A DNA stretch of 64,000 nucleotides from Castor canadensis (lineage: Eukaryota; Chordata; Mammalia; Rodentia; Castoridae): positions 134,487,490 to 134,551,489 of the forward strand of contig NC_133396.1 in the NCBI RefSeq assembly GCF_047511655.1, given 5' to 3'. The position numbers and the translations under genes were made by a program. The notes beneath the pieces were generated by a model that was not told the DNA's origin, ran no database searches, and worked only from the letters and a program-made list of their open reading frames with translations. The first letter of the stretch is position 1. The number at the start of each line of letters is the position of its first letter. Below, piece after piece: positions 1 through 12,800 of the stretch.

Positions 1-3000
1 GGTGCATTTATTTTGCTCTATACTTATGGAGAAATCTGCGCATTCACTTATACACACCTACATAGTTACTGTAGGTCAGTCTATCTGCTTCTCACAGCAG
101 TGTACTTACTGACACGGACGCATTTGGGAGGAGGGGACCAGCCACTCTCTGTACACACAATTGTTTTCTCCTCATTTGGAAGACTATAGCCAGGATAGCA
201 CTGAACTTTCACAGATTGATCCTGTACATATGTTCTTGGTGAAGGTGGAGAAATTCCAAGCTCCACATATCTGAGAACACATTGTCCTGAGCAGCAAGAC
301 AATAATAAATGAAAAAAAATTAAGTTGGCAGAAGTGCTAAATTAATAATGTATCTTTGGAGTGTTGAAGTGGATTGCATAACATTCATAAATAATGTGAA
401 GTTAAGGAAAACCAAAAATATTAGAAAATGTTGTTTTAAGAAGATGTTATTTATCTTTAGTTTATAATTAAAACCTGTGTAAATGAGAAATTATTCTCAG
501 GAAGTCTCTATTTCCAATTTTTTCTGATTTTAATGAAAAACTCATTATAAAGGACAAAATGGTGTGGTTTTGTTCTTTCAACACTTCCTTTGGTCCTTCT
601 CCCCATTGTTTATACACTGAGTCTCACCAGGCTGGTCTTGACTTGCAATCCTCTTGCCTCCACCTCCTGAGTGCTGGAATTATAGGTGTGAGCCACCTGT
701 AATTTGCGGGTGTGCACCACAAATAGACCTTTGGGAATATTTTTGTCATCAAATCTTTTTTGTGATCTTCTGTGTGCTCTTTTCTCTCTACTCTTTGAAA
801 GAATTATGTGTATGTAATTCTAAAGTCATTCACTTACTGCAGCATGTCAGTTAATATTATTCCAGTATGAGTTCAAAGGTGTCACATAATCTTCATAACA
901 ATGATAGTTGAAGTTTTTACCTATAGGTACTGGAAGATATGGTCTATATTTGTCTTCATTATGTAGACGTCCATTTTTTATTTGTGGAAAGTCACAAGGT
1001 TTTACTTACAAGAAAACAAGTATAAGTAAAACTTTTATTTTAGTGAGCAGTCATATCAGAGATAAATTATTTAATCAATTAATTATCTTCCAGTAGAAAC
1101 ATAATCATATACATAATATTAAAGTTTCCGTAGCAAGCAAAGTATAGAATTCATATGACTGAGGTATGTAAGGTGGCCTTTGCTAATGAAGTTGAAGTTA
1201 TATCTGTGGGTCAGGAGAAAAGTGAACTGTGAATATTTTTTGATATACAAATAGTTAAGATGAGGATAAACATTTATTTGTTTCTACTTTATTTGGAAAA
1301 TTAGGTGTTTTAAAATATTGTAAGATATTTTAAGATGAGGTACAATATAATTGTATTTTGTGTGTTTTCTTAAGTATTGAATAATCTTATCACTCATTTT
1401 AAGTGCTACATCATTACAATAATAGGTATATATATCATGGTTTTCAAAGTAATTTCCTTTTCATGAGCTTCTTTAGAAATAAATAATATTTTAAATAAAA
1501 GAATAGAATTTCTTTTTTTCCATGAAGGAAATCTTATGCAACATGTCTAAAAGAATTCTACACACTTGCATGCTCACATGAGCACACACAGGCATATCCA
1601 CAGACACACACATGCACACATACATTCAGAGCCACACATTCAACATAGACACACATACTAACACACACAGACACCCATGCCCACACACAAACACACATGC
1701 ACACACAGTCAAATTCAAAGGCACAAACACATGAACACACACCTGTGTACAAAACAGACACACATGCACTAACATACTGACACACACACGCACACACACT
1801 CTGAGGCACACAAATACTCTGAGGCACACACGCAAACAGACACATATGCACACACCCAAACACGCACCAGTGCACACACACATGCACACATACATACAAT
1901 CACATAGAAATATTTTACAGCATCCTTAAATTTATTTGTCAATTTTCTTTTTTGTTTGCTTGCAAACTACACACTGGTGATATGAATTATAAGTGTTGAT
2001 CCCTTGCTAACACTATATGTATTTCATTAACAAAGACTAGCAAATGACACCTTTCTGGGTACACTGTCTTCATCTGTGGTCCCTATCTCTAGTATTGACA
2101 GATATATTCCCACTTTCATAAACTCTCCACTGCTGAAATTGCAGTGCTTATTTAGGACTTCATTTCTTTCCTTTTAATTAACATTTACATTTTTCCATAC
2201 CACACTTCCAGTCCATTTTCTTTGGTTATTTTTGGAGAAGCCTATCTGCTTAGGCTGACCTTAAATATGATCGTTTATATCTCAGCCTCCCAAGTAGCTA
2301 GGATTACAAAATTTAGCCACCAATACCTGGCTTTCAAACTATATTTTTTATTTTTTAAAGATTTAGAACATTTGCTATTTTATGAATTTCCTCATGCTAT
2401 GTCTGTATGTGTGCCATTTAACAATAAGTTTGAGCATTTAGATTACAAGAAATGACTTTTTTTCAACAAATACGTTAAAACACCCATTCAATTATAGAGC
2501 AGAGAACTGAAACGTAGTGTAAAATGCATAATAAATGAGGTTATCTATTCCATTACCATGTTTCATAGAACATTGCTGAAATGAATCAATCCACTAAGAT
2601 GTCTTTTCAAAAGTGCAGAAAAAACATAGCTACAAGTTGATATTATTACAACAGGTTTGAGCCACCTTGCTACTCTTCTATCTTGTGTGGAAACAAGTTG
2701 GTAAATAGACACAGAACAGTATTCCACAGAGGGTCTGATCAGCAAAGTTCAGGAGTCCTTACAACAGCTTCATTCTACTTCTTACACTCCTCCCAACATA
2801 GCTCATGGTCTAATTATTAACTGTGTGGTTCCAGCACAGCATTGATTCACACTGATTCTAAAATTCATTAAAATATTCACTTGTTTTTGTTGCTGTTGTG
2901 AATCTGTCTGAACTAAGCAGATCATTTCTTTGAACCAAGCTCAGCATCTGAGAATTACCACTGATAAATTCTATCTTACTAAATTCAACCTGGCACAAAG

Positions 3001-6000
3001 TATTCTCTTTGAATGATCTGTCTTAGTGTAGATTCACTTTCATCATCCTTTGTGTCATTCCAGTTGTGTTTCCCCTAAAATAGTAAACTATTTGATGACA
3101 CAAATAAAAAATGAAGCAGGCCTGAGAAGAAAGTCCTATGTCTAATAATTAGATAAGGTTATTTAATGAAATAACAAGCAAATAAAACATGCAATTGATC
3201 AATTATCATGTCAGTGAGAACTTCAGAAAGTTCATAGTGAAACTACTTTGTTGAAATATAGATGTAGTTTAGCCACAGTTGATCTAAATAAGCTGGCTAA
3301 GAAAGTGAAACTAAAAATGTTGGTCATATTAGGCTCTACAGACTAGAAAATTCAGTCTGGCTAGGAATTTAGGGTTCGAGAAGTAGCACTTCATTGTGTC
3401 TATTTGAGTTCTGTATTGAACTCCCCTGTACCTTGGATGGAGCACTGGAGTAGAACACGCTGAAGAGTGATACCAGGATCCAATAGGGAAAGCAATAATA
3501 CCAAGAGGAGCCTAGCTCTTTAACCAGAAGGCCAGGAAGCAGCAACCTGGCAAGACAAAAACTCCTTTGGAACAAGATATGATCTAATGTAGAAAAGATG
3601 TCAATGTACAGCCTCTATGCTCTCTGATACCAGAGGTAACACACACATTAGGGTGGCAAGACTAATACAAAAATTGAAGAATATACACACACACAAATGA
3701 ACATATCTCTCATGTTCAGTGATTGGAAGATTTCTATTATGATGTGTGCCTACTACCAAAATGGATTCATAGACTTAAGAACAATCCTAAGAAACACCAA
3801 TGGAGTTCTTCAAACACTAGATAAACAATCCTAAAACTTATATGGAACCACAATAAACAGCCAAGGAAGTCTTGAATTAAAGGAAAATCCCTGAAAATTA
3901 TCAGAATACTTGATTCCAACCCTTGATACTAGGTCATAATAACTGAGCAGCATGGCCTGCCATAAAGTGTGACATCAGACCAGTGGGACAGACTACATAT
4001 TGCAGTAACAAACTCACATACCCACAGCTAACTGAAAATATTAAAAACTGTCAGACATTTTAAAATGAATTGAGGCTTTTCACTTTCATATTTTAGTTTT
4101 GTGATCATTTATTGACAACTAACTTAGCAATGTAGATGATAAATTGTGTGACTTAAACATAAAGGAGCTGACCTCAAAATCTCGTGTAGTACTTCTATTT
4201 AGAACATGCATTTCAATTACATAGATAGAAAGCTATGTTATTTGCATACCCACTTAGACGCAATTGGAACTAAATATCAAATGTCTAATGATGGCAGCAA
4301 GTGCCAAACCTGTTTTTACCCCTGTTAATAGAATTCTTTTTTAAAAATCTAGATGACAGCAGGATGTAGAGGACACTCACTGGTAGAAATGCACATGGGA
4401 GGAGTGGACCATCCCCTTTCTGTACATGAGATGGTTTTCTCATTGTTTTGAAGGCTGTAGCCACGATTGCAAAGAATTAGTACAGTGTCTCCTTCTAGGT
4501 GTGTTTTTCCTGAAGATAGAGAATGACCATTTTCCACAGAAGGAAAAAAACACATTCCTAAGAACCAAAGAATATGATCAGTGTGCCATATCAACATAGT
4601 ATAAGAAAGGAAAAATTTCATTTTAAAAACTAGCGACTTTTTGAAACTAATCTCAAATATAAAAGTTTTAAATGAAGTTAGTTCATGCTGCTATATTTGA
4701 TTTACTCTTACATTTGAATCGAGATTAGTATTTCATGCTGCTGTTGTATGGTTTTTACAATATAATAGTTGATATTTATAAATTCTTTTAAATACAAAAC
4801 TGTCTTAAATACCAATTTTTCTTTTATTTCTCATAAATATTTTTAAGTGGAGGTGATAACTCTCACTATTTCATTGGCTAATCTTTTTTATCTCCCACTC
4901 TTTTTCTCTTTTGATGCACCTGGATCTGCTCCATACTTTCATTGAACTATTTATATAGATAAAAATATTAAGGATGAAAGAAGTGATTTATGGAAAATAT
5001 AAAAGTGAAAAACCTTCTCATGGAATAGTTGAGGGTGTGGTTAATTCAAAACAGAATGCATATGTAAAATGACTTTTCTTTCAAATGAAAAACATGGTTA
5101 CTACAAAATCAATGTTTGCAAAGAACTGTTAGTCATGAAATATATCCATCATCACTTTTTGAAATTAGTATATTTCAGTATGCAGAGCACTGCCAGACTG
5201 TATTTCAAGTTGAAATATTTATACTATTCTACATTGATTTTCAGACAAGACACCTCAGAAACACGACTGCTAGTTCCTGCATTGCTAGCTCTTTTAGTCC
5301 CTGTGCCCATGACTGTGGAGACCCCGTGATGCTCTCTTATTAGTTCTCTTTTCACTGAATCTCCTGGGGCATGTACTCACTGAGACACTTTGGTGTTGGT
5401 GACCATCCTTCTTCTGTGCATGTTATTTGAGTCCATAAGGATTTTGAGGGAGAAACAAAATTGTATTCACAGGAGTAGTAGAAAAATTTCCCAGTAGAAA
5501 CTGGGAAAGATGGCTTATATTTCTTCTCATCATACAGAATTCCATGGTTTATTTGTGGAAAATCACAAAGTCCCACTGGGAAAAGTAGAACAAATCCGAA
5601 GAAGTAAATGTTGGTCTGCATTAGTGAATCACGCAATCATTTAATCACCTCATTGATGATCTTTTTCCTCTTATTTATCTTAAATGCATGTAACTCAAAT
5701 GCCTTCTAGCATGCCTTCATGTACCTCACATACATGTATGAAAGTGTCCAAATGCAGCCTATTTTACACAATTAATATACACTAAAAGAGTACATGTGTA
5801 TTTGAGAACATAATTTTACATAAATATGAAATTAACATTTTTAAGTAATATGTAATATGACCTTTTTGGCAGGCGTGTCTTCAAGAAGAAAAGAGTCAAG
5901 AAGCAAGACATATGTAGTATGTGGTGGTGGGCAGATAGGGTTGTGCTTACCTTTCAATGCACTTCCTTTGTTCTTTCAACTGACAACCATAGATATACCT

Positions 6001-9000
6001 ACCAGAATTTTTCTGCTCTATTTTTTTCTTTCTTTTATTTTATCAATTTTACATTTACTTACATGTGTATACATTGTGCCACCTCTCCCCACCCCCACAG
6101 GGCAGAACCTGTTCCTCCCTCTTGTTCTCTGATTTTTTTGAAGAGAAAACATAAGAGATAATAAGACATAGCATTTTGCTAGTTTGAAGTAAAGATAGCT
6201 ATACAGAGAGATTCCTAGTGTTCCTTCCATGTGCTTGTGCATTGCAACCCACATCGGTTCACCTCTGCCAGATCTCTTTGCTACTTCCTGGTTCCCTTCC
6301 CATAGTGTTCTATGTTTTGCAGTACATTAGAGATGTGGAATCACTAATATTTTTATTAATGCCATCATTTTGATTTTTTGTGGTTACATGGTCAATGCAA
6401 TTTTATTTAAAATACTTAGAATACAAAGAATCACTAAGAACAATCCATCAAGATAAAACTGCAGCTAAATTATGATGAACTTTTATTCATGAGAACATTT
6501 TCTGTAGCATAAGGTATATGGATGAATGTATACATGTGTTATACATGCATTGTGGTGAAAGATCTGTCAGGACAATTTACAAAATGTTTAAAACCATTAT
6601 ACCTTTGTACTCGTTTTTGTATGTATCTTTGTATATGTCACTAGACTTTGGTTTTTAGAACAGGTACATTTACAGATAAGTTAAGTGGAAAGCAATGGCA
6701 TTTCCCATTCTTTAGCCCCCAATGCAAAGCTTTCCCATCTTCAATGTCATTAGCATTAAAAATTTTGGTTTAATTAGATAGCTTATATGCTCCAGGTTTG
6801 TAGTACTGTTTTTTTCAACAACAGTTTTTCTTTGGAAACTCAAGATATTGCCTTCATATGTAACTACTGCATAAGAAAAGGTTTTATTTCCCCTTTTCTT
6901 TGGAAAACAGTTTGTACATACTCAGCTCACAAATCTGGGAAATCATTCTTTTTCACATATCTGCAGGTAAGGTCCAACATTGCACAATATTTGAAACTAT
7001 TAATTCCTGTGGTATTTAACCTTGTGAAATCTGCAGTTGTTTATCTAGCAGCTTAAATTTGACATTAGATAGTTTTGAGGATGTTTTTGGGGTCTAGACC
7101 TCTGTGGTTTATTACCTATTACAGCTATTTTTCAAATACCCATTTGTCCTGTCTCTTAAATTGCAATACTGGATTTTATGTATTATACATACATATTATT
7201 CTCAATCCAGAATAACATGATTTCTATCTTCCAATTATATTCTACTCATTGTTCAAAATGCATTTCCCAACATTCATCCAATATTCTTGAGTGCATCCCC
7301 AGTGGTGCTAGTTATGTACATTTATTTCCCTTGACAGGTCTCCAAGCTCCCACTTCAAAGTGTAGGTCATTATTTCTATCAACTCTATATTCTGAGGCAC
7401 CTCATGAATACATTTCTTATGGGAATACACACGCATGCAACCAAGCAATGTATTTTAGGACATTATAATGTATTTTAGGCCCGTTTTTAGGACACTATAA
7501 TTGGCACTGATGCTTGCTTGGAGTTTTCATCATCCCAGCTTCCTTATTCAGGGTGACACATAGTAAACAACTATTTTCCTACTTAAACCATGAAGAGTTT
7601 TCTATGTATACAAAAATATTACTTTACTATGTTGCTTCCACTATTTAGCAGTGTTAACAGGCACCCAACAGATGTCAGTACACAGTCACAGGACTTTTAC
7701 CACTTCTGCAACTTTTAGATAGAGTTTCACTGAAGCTTCTCCAGGAAAGTGAAGGTTGGGCTTCTTTTATCGTGGACAGAATGACCACATAGTGTTCTCC
7801 AGTTTTTATCATTTTCTTCTGCTTTTTCTCTATTTAGAAATCTCCTTTTAATACCATCTCTAACATATTTGAGTTTCTTAATCTATGTCTGAAATATTGA
7901 TTTAAATATCTCAAATCCAGCTCTGCCAGTGAGGGACTGTGAAAGTCTCTGCCTCCCTGCAGGCTAATCAGAGTCCTCAGTATTTCTAATTGAAGCTAAG
8001 TAGTGTCTGTCATTGGAGGGAAATTGGTTCTCTCACTAGGTGACTGATTTCCTGGGATTACAAATCAACCTTAAAGGGGCAACAAAATAAAATGAGTTTG
8101 AAGTCCTTAGCAATATGTTTTACAACTTGTATAAGGGTGGATCTTAAATAAAAGAATTTGAATTTTTCCTGTTTGTGCTCTTAGGTCAGAACTGAAGAGA
8201 AACTGAACAAATAAAACATCAATGATGTCCACAATTAGTAAAGCAACAAAACAGCAAAATAAATCCTTCCTGAAAATCAGAGTAAAGCACAGTGATTGAA
8301 ATTCCATTTATACAGTTTAGCCAGACTCCTATACCTTGGTAAATGTTCTGCTTCCAATTCTTTTCATATGGTCTCTTTATAAAATAAAAAGAGTGTTAAT
8401 ACACTGTAAGGCTGTTTCTGATGTTAAAAAACAGGTAACATGATTTCTTTTCACATTCCACACTCGTACAAAAAGTGATGCATTGACAATTTCGGGTTTA
8501 CTTTCAAAAAGAAGAATACACTCTATCTTTCTACCTGTTTTATTAAGAAATAATTCAGTGTTTGGTGTGATTATATTGGAATGGGAAATTCCTCATTTTA
8601 ATGTGTTTCACATTTTAAATTAACCAACCTATGAACATTCTGAAGATATCTCATGTTTCAGGGAATGTTTTCTTATCGGTTTCATGCAGAAATTATGTAG
8701 AGTTACACTAGTATTTTACATTGTCACTTTCAATGTTTATATATATATTTCTTAATATTTTATATTTATTTTCAAATTTTATATATAGTAGCATTTTACA
8801 CTTTGGAATTTAGAGAAGGAAGGAAACATAATTCAATTTACCTTTTTTCCATTAAAATAGATAAATACTATGATTCCTAATTCAAATTGATGCCCTTTTT
8901 GGTTTAAAAATATGCTTACATACAACTAATGAGCACATTTGAGTAAAAAAAGCAAATACTCAAATGTGGTTTCCACTTACCTTCTCCTCCAACAGTGGAA

Positions 9001-9038
9001 ACCCATAACGTGAGAATGACACTGATGGAGAGGAACAT
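1..9038 (-). CDS. CFHR: Gene A: CFHR paralogue, 5' part only (continues beyond base 1)
   Basis: Tandem duplicate of gene B. Exons in the window: 8981-9038 (signal peptide), 5381-5575, 4381-4557 and 110-286, with a ruined exon 4 at 838-1004. The exons for CCP18-20-like modules should lie off the left edge. If exon 4 is skipped, exon 3 joins exon 5 in phase 1 with no frame change, leaving a protein one CCP shorter than gene B. If exon 4 is included, its 167 bases and an in-frame stop truncate the product after two CCPs. Whether gene A is a working gene or a pseudogene cannot be decided without its 3' half and transcripts. Confidence 0.8.
110..286 (-). CDS. Gene A exon 5: CCP module like factor H CCP7
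   Basis: 177 bases, acceptor GCTCAG and donor GTAAGT. It is an intact CCP with [13 protein letters not shown] and [16 protein letters not shown] count 13 base differences from gene B exon 5, producing 7 residue changes of 59, most in the first 15 residues. It is the last gene A exon visible before the window edge. Confidence 0.88.
612..720 (-). repeat. B1-like (7SL-derived) SINE fragment
   Basis: Antisense B1/Alu-type sequence: CACCAGGCTGGTCTTGACTT, then CTGAGTGCTGGAATTATAGG and GTGAGCCACC. It lies in gene A intron 4. The same fragment is at about 50985-51066 in gene B. Confidence 0.75.
838..1004 (-). pseudogene. Gene A exon 4 remnant: broken CCP6-like exon
   Basis: Aligns with gene B exon 4 (51183-51377). 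It still has an acceptor-like GTAAG and a donor GTAAGT, but is 167 rather than 195 bases. The lost block covers the part encoding the third Cys, the Gly-Trp motif and the last loop. The remaining frame reaches an in-frame TGA near the 3' end, and 167 is not a multiple of 3. The first half ([18 protein letters not shown]) is still recognisable. It cannot encode a CCP. Confidence 0.85.
1558..1905. repeat. Interrupted CA-rich microsatellite array, gene A intron 4
   Basis: About 350 bases of (CA)n with interspersed T and G, so both strands show long low-complexity open frames (Val/Cys-rich on the minus strand). Those frames are repeat artefacts. A paralogous array is at 51945-52285. Confidence 0.9.
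2195..2340 (-). repeat. Dimeric SINE copy lacking most of the ID half
   Basis: Paralogue of 52590-52815 in gene A intron 4. The B1-like half (CAGCCTCCCAAGTAGCTAGG at 2284-2303) is kept, but about 75 bases of the tRNA-like half are deleted. Confidence 0.7.
3680..4010 (+). mobile_element. Old LINE-1 remnant in gene A intron 3
   Basis: Diverged ORF2 sequence (CAATCCTAAAACTTATATGG near 3827), paralogous to 56680-57000. It directly follows the deletion point relative to gene B. Confidence 0.7.
4381..4557 (-). CDS. Gene A exon 3: CCP module like CFHR1 CCP2
   Basis: 177 bases, acceptor TTAG and donor GTGAGT. It encodes [19 protein letters not shown] and [12 protein letters not shown] with all CCP cysteines. 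Six residues differ from gene B. The open frame to the right of the acceptor (to about 4621) is intronic. Confidence 0.91.
5381..5575 (-). CDS. Gene A exon 2: CCP module like CFHR1/2/5 CCP1
   Basis: 195 bases between CCCAG and GTGAGT. It is an intact CCP starting [17 protein letters not shown] with all four Cys and the late Trp. It differs from gene B exon 2 by one residue. The tyrosines of the LYDEKKY stretch are kept, so the proposed dimerisation surface is shared by both genes. Confidence 0.91.
5576..8980 (-). other. Gene A intron 1
   Basis: Between the signal-peptide and first CCP exons. Apart from the LINE-1 fragment at 6020-6310 it aligns throughout with gene B intron 1 (58607-61691). 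No further CCP exon was found on the minus strand. An open frame at 8107-8307 recurs at 60890-61090, but I do not regard it as a gene. Confidence 0.7.
6020..6310 (-). mobile_element. LINE-1 3' fragment, only in the left duplication copy
   Basis: Antisense LINE-1 3' UTR (ACATGTGTATACATTGTGCC, then CAGAACCTGTTC) lies between flanks that are joined directly in the right copy near 59072-59090. A short 'ctat(t/g)tttt' repeat at both ends could be the target duplication. It is in intron 1 of gene A and post-dates the gene duplication. Confidence 0.8.
8981..9038 (-). CDS. Gene A exon 1: start codon and signal peptide
   Basis: ATG at 9038-9036 on the minus strand, leader [19 protein letters not shown], then donor GTAAGT directly after 8981. 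It is 58 bases, phase 1, identical in layout to gene B exon 1, with Ser/Asn and Thr/Met as the coding differences. An in-frame Met further upstream (near 9116) also opens a longer frame, but the leader shape and comparison with gene B favour this start. Confidence 0.88.
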
Positions 9039-9545
9039 GCTGGTTGATTCTGACCTTGTATATCTAGAAGTGCTCCACCACTGTCTTGTTTCTTGGAACC
9101 CTGCTGTCATTAACATTGAGTGTGTCTGAATTTCTGTGCATTGCTGGGAAGCTAGTTAGGAAAAGTTCTTTGGGTAAATATCAAAGTTCAACTAGGGATG
9201 GGCATAATAGCTAAACAGTTTAATCAGTGTTTTCACATTAATACTCTGAATTCATCATTGGATAATTATTTGAGAAAAATAATACCTATTAAACTTCCTA
9301 GTGCCTGTAACTGAGAATCTCAGGATAGAGTATTCAGAAATGGACCACTGAGGAGAAATTTTTAAAAATTTATATCTTTTTGCCTTCTTCATATGTAGGA
9401 GGGACAGCTGTTACAAAAAAGCAAGCAAGTGTAGGTTATCAATCCTCATCTCAATACAACAGCACCACTTTTATAGTTGTAAATTTCTTTTAAAAAATTG
9501 GTACTAATAATTAGGTTTCTTCTTAATAGTTTTAGTATTTTGTTG
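9039..9545 (-). promoter_or_regulatory. Upstream flank / probable promoter of gene A
   Basis: Sequence 5' of the gene A start, cut short by the LINE-1 tail at 9546. A GTTAATGACAG stretch (minus strand, near 9107-9117) is kept in gene B near 61823 and resembles half of an HNF1 site, which would fit liver expression. The GCTGGGAA-type stretch near 9144 is also shared. No TATA box is clear. Functional assignment is inference. Confidence 0.35.
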
Positions 9546-9839
9546 TTTTTTTTTTTTTTTAAGAAAGACATGGTGTTTTTGCTAGTTGAGATAAGGATAG
9601 CTATAAAGAGAGATTCCTAGCATTGCTTTCATGTATAAATGGGTACAACTCAAGTTGATTCATCTCTACCTGATCTTTTCACTAGTTCCTGATCCCCTTC
9701 TTATGTTGACCTCTGTTGCTTTAGGTATCTGTATCAGCTCCTATGCAGTGGGGACATCAAACACTTTCATGTTTTGGGTTTCCTACCTATCCCCATACCT
9801 CCCATATGTGCTCTCTCCTTGTCATGTGACCCAAGTCCA

Positions 9840-12800
9840 GCCACATTGCTGTATTTGCCCTAGATCCAAAGTCTGCATATGAGGTTGAACATATGATTTT
9901 GGGTCTTCTGAGCTTGGCTAACCTAGCTCAGAATGATGTTCTTCAGTTCCATCTATTTACTTGAGAATAAGATTTCATTCTTCTTCATGGCTGAGTAAAA
10001 TTCCATTGTGTATAAGTACCACGTTTTCTTAATCCATTCGTCAGTAGTGGGGCATCTTGGCTATTTCCATAACTTGACTATTGTGAATAACGCTGCAATA
10101 ACCATGGGTGTGCAGGGGCCTCTGGAGTAACCTGTGTCACATTCCTTTGGGTATATCCCCAGGAGTGGGATTGATAGATCATATGGCAGAACTATGTTTA
10201 GATTTTTAAGAAGCCTCCATATTGTTTTCCAGAGTGGTTGCACTAGCTTACATTCCCACCAGCAGTGTATGAGGGTTCCTTTTCCCCCACATCCTCACTA
10301 ACACCTGTTGTTGGTGCTGTTTTTGATGATGGCTATTGTAATGGGGTGAGGTGGGATCTTAGTGTGGTTTTGATTTGCATTTCCTTTATGGCTAGAGATG
10401 GTGAGCATTTTTTCATTTGTTTTTCGGCCATTTGAATTTCATGTTTTGAGAAAGTTCTGTTTAGTTCAGTTGCCCATTTATTTATTGGTTCATTGATTTT
10501 GGGAGAGTTTAGCTTCTTAAGTTCCCTGTATATTCTGGTTATCAGTCCTTTGTCTGATGTATACCTGGCAAATATTTTCTCCCACTCTGTGGGTGGTCTC
10601 TTCAGTTTAGAGACCATTTCTTTTGTTGTGCAGAAACTTTTAAATTTTATGTAGTCCCTTTGTCCATCCTTTCTCTTAGTTGCTGAGCTGCTGCAGTTCT
10701 ATTGAGGAAGTCCTTGCCTATACCTATTACTTCCAGAGAATTCCTTGCTCTTTCCTCTACTAACTTCAGAGTTTCTGGTCTGATATTAAGGTCCTTCATT
10801 CATTTTGAGTATATACTAGTACAGGGTGATAAACATGAATCTAGTTTCAGTTTTTTGCAGATGGATACCCACTTTTCTGAGCAACATATGTTGAAGAGAC
10901 TGTCTTTTCTCCATCATATGTTTTTGGCAACTTTGTCAAAGACAAGTTGGTTATAGTTGTGTGGCTTCATATCCAGGTCTTCTCTTCTGTTCCACTGGCC
11001 TTCATGTCTGTTCTTGTGCCAGTATTTTTATTGCTATTGCTTTGAAATACATTGTTCTTTTTGCTGAGTATTGCCTTGGCTATTCGCAGTCTCTTGTGTT
11101 TCCAAATGAACTTTAGAGTAGATTTTTCAATCTCTGTGATGAATGTCATTGGGATTTTGATGGGAATTGCATTAAATATGTAGATTACTTTTGATAGTAG
11201 AGCCATTTTTACTATGTTGATTCTACCAATCCATGAGCACAGGCGATCTCTCCACCTACTAGTGTTCCTTGATCTCTTTCTTCAGGGTTTTGTAATTCTC
11301 CTTGTAGAGGTCATTCACAACCTTTGTAAAGTTTACTCCTAGGTATTTTATTTGTTTTGAGGCTACTGTGAATGTAATTGTTTCCATATATTCTTTCTCA
11401 GTTTGTTCAGTGTTTGGTGTATAGAAAAGCTAATGATTTTGGTAAGTTGATTTTCTATCCTGTACCTTGCTGTAGCTGTTTATGGTGTCTAGTATTTTTT
11501 GGGTGGAATTTTTTGGGTCTTTAAGATATAGGATCATATCATCTGCAAATAGTGATACTTTGACAGTTTCTTTACCTATTTGTATTCCTTTTATTTCTTG
11601 TTCTTGCCTAATTCCTCTGGCTAGGAATTCAAGTACTATGCTGTATAGTGGGCATCCTTGTCTCATTCCTGATTTTAGGGGAAATGGTTTCAGTTTTTCT
11701 CCATTAAGTATAATGCTGGCTGTAGGTTTGTCATAAATAGCCTTTACAATGTTGAGGTACTTTCCTTCTATTCCTAGTTTTCTTAGAGCTTTTATCATGA
11801 AGTGGTATTATATCTTATCAAAGGCTTTTTCCTGCATCTATTGAGATGATCAAGTGGTTTTTTTATCTTTGCTTCTATTAATGTTTTGTATTACATTTAT
11901 AGATTTTTGTATGTTGAACCACCCCTGAATTACTGAGATGAAGCTGACTTGGTTGTGGTGAATGATCTTTCTGATGTGTTGTTGGATTTGGTTTGCCATT
12001 ATTTTATTGAGGATTTTTGCATCAATATTCATTCAGGAAATTGGCCTATAATTCTGCTTTTTGGAGGTGTCTTTGTCTGGTTTTGGGATGAGTATAATAC
12101 TGGCTTCATAAAATGAGTTAGGCAATGTTCCTTCCCTTTTTATTTCGTGGAACAGTTTAAGGAGGGTTGGTATCAGTTCTTCTTTAAAGGTCTGATAGAA
12201 TTCAGCAGAGAATCCATCAGGTCCTGGACTTTTCTTTTTTGGGAGACTCTTGATTACTGCTTCAATTTCATTTTGTGTTATAGGTCTATTCAGGTGATTA
12301 ATATCCTCTTGGTTCAATTTTGGATGGTCATAAGTATCTAAAACTCTGTCCATTTCTTCAAGATTTTCAAATTTGTTAGCATATAGGTTCTCAAAGTAGT
12401 CTCTGAGATTTCCTGGATTTCCATTGTGTTTGTTGTTATCTCCCCTTTTGCATTTCTGATTTTACTGATTTGGGTTTTTTGTCTCCTCATTTTAGTCAGG
12501 TTTGCCAGGGGTCTGTCAATCTTACTTATTTTTTCAAACAACCAGCTTTTTGTTTCATTGATTCTTTGCATTTGTGTGTGTGTGTGTGTTTCTATTTCAT
12601 TGATTTTGGCCCTTATTTTTATTATTTTTCTCCTTCTACTTATTTTGGGATTTGCTTGTTCTTATTTTTCTAGGAGTTTGAGATGTAGTATTAGATCATT
12701 GATTTGAAATCTTTCTGTCTTTTTAATATATGTACTCGTGGCTATAAATATTCCTCTTAGGACTGACTTTGCTTTGTCCCATAGGTTCTTGTAGGTCATG

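Noticed and set aside
1558-1899. Long Cys/Val-rich open frames on the minus strand (also 51930-52279 and 60037-60246)
   Set aside because: They are read-outs of CA microsatellites: low complexity, no splice context, and different in the paralogous copy.
3369-3575. Open frame recurring at 54316-54636 and 45150-45338
   Set aside because: The three versions diverge without preserving residues and sit in a repeated intronic block. No known domain.
8107-8307. 66-residue hydrophobic open frame in intron 1, kept in both gene copies (60890-61090)
   Set aside because: It differs at many residues between copies, faster than the flanking DNA diverges in exons. It has no splice sites or recognised domain, and the duplication alone explains its presence twice.
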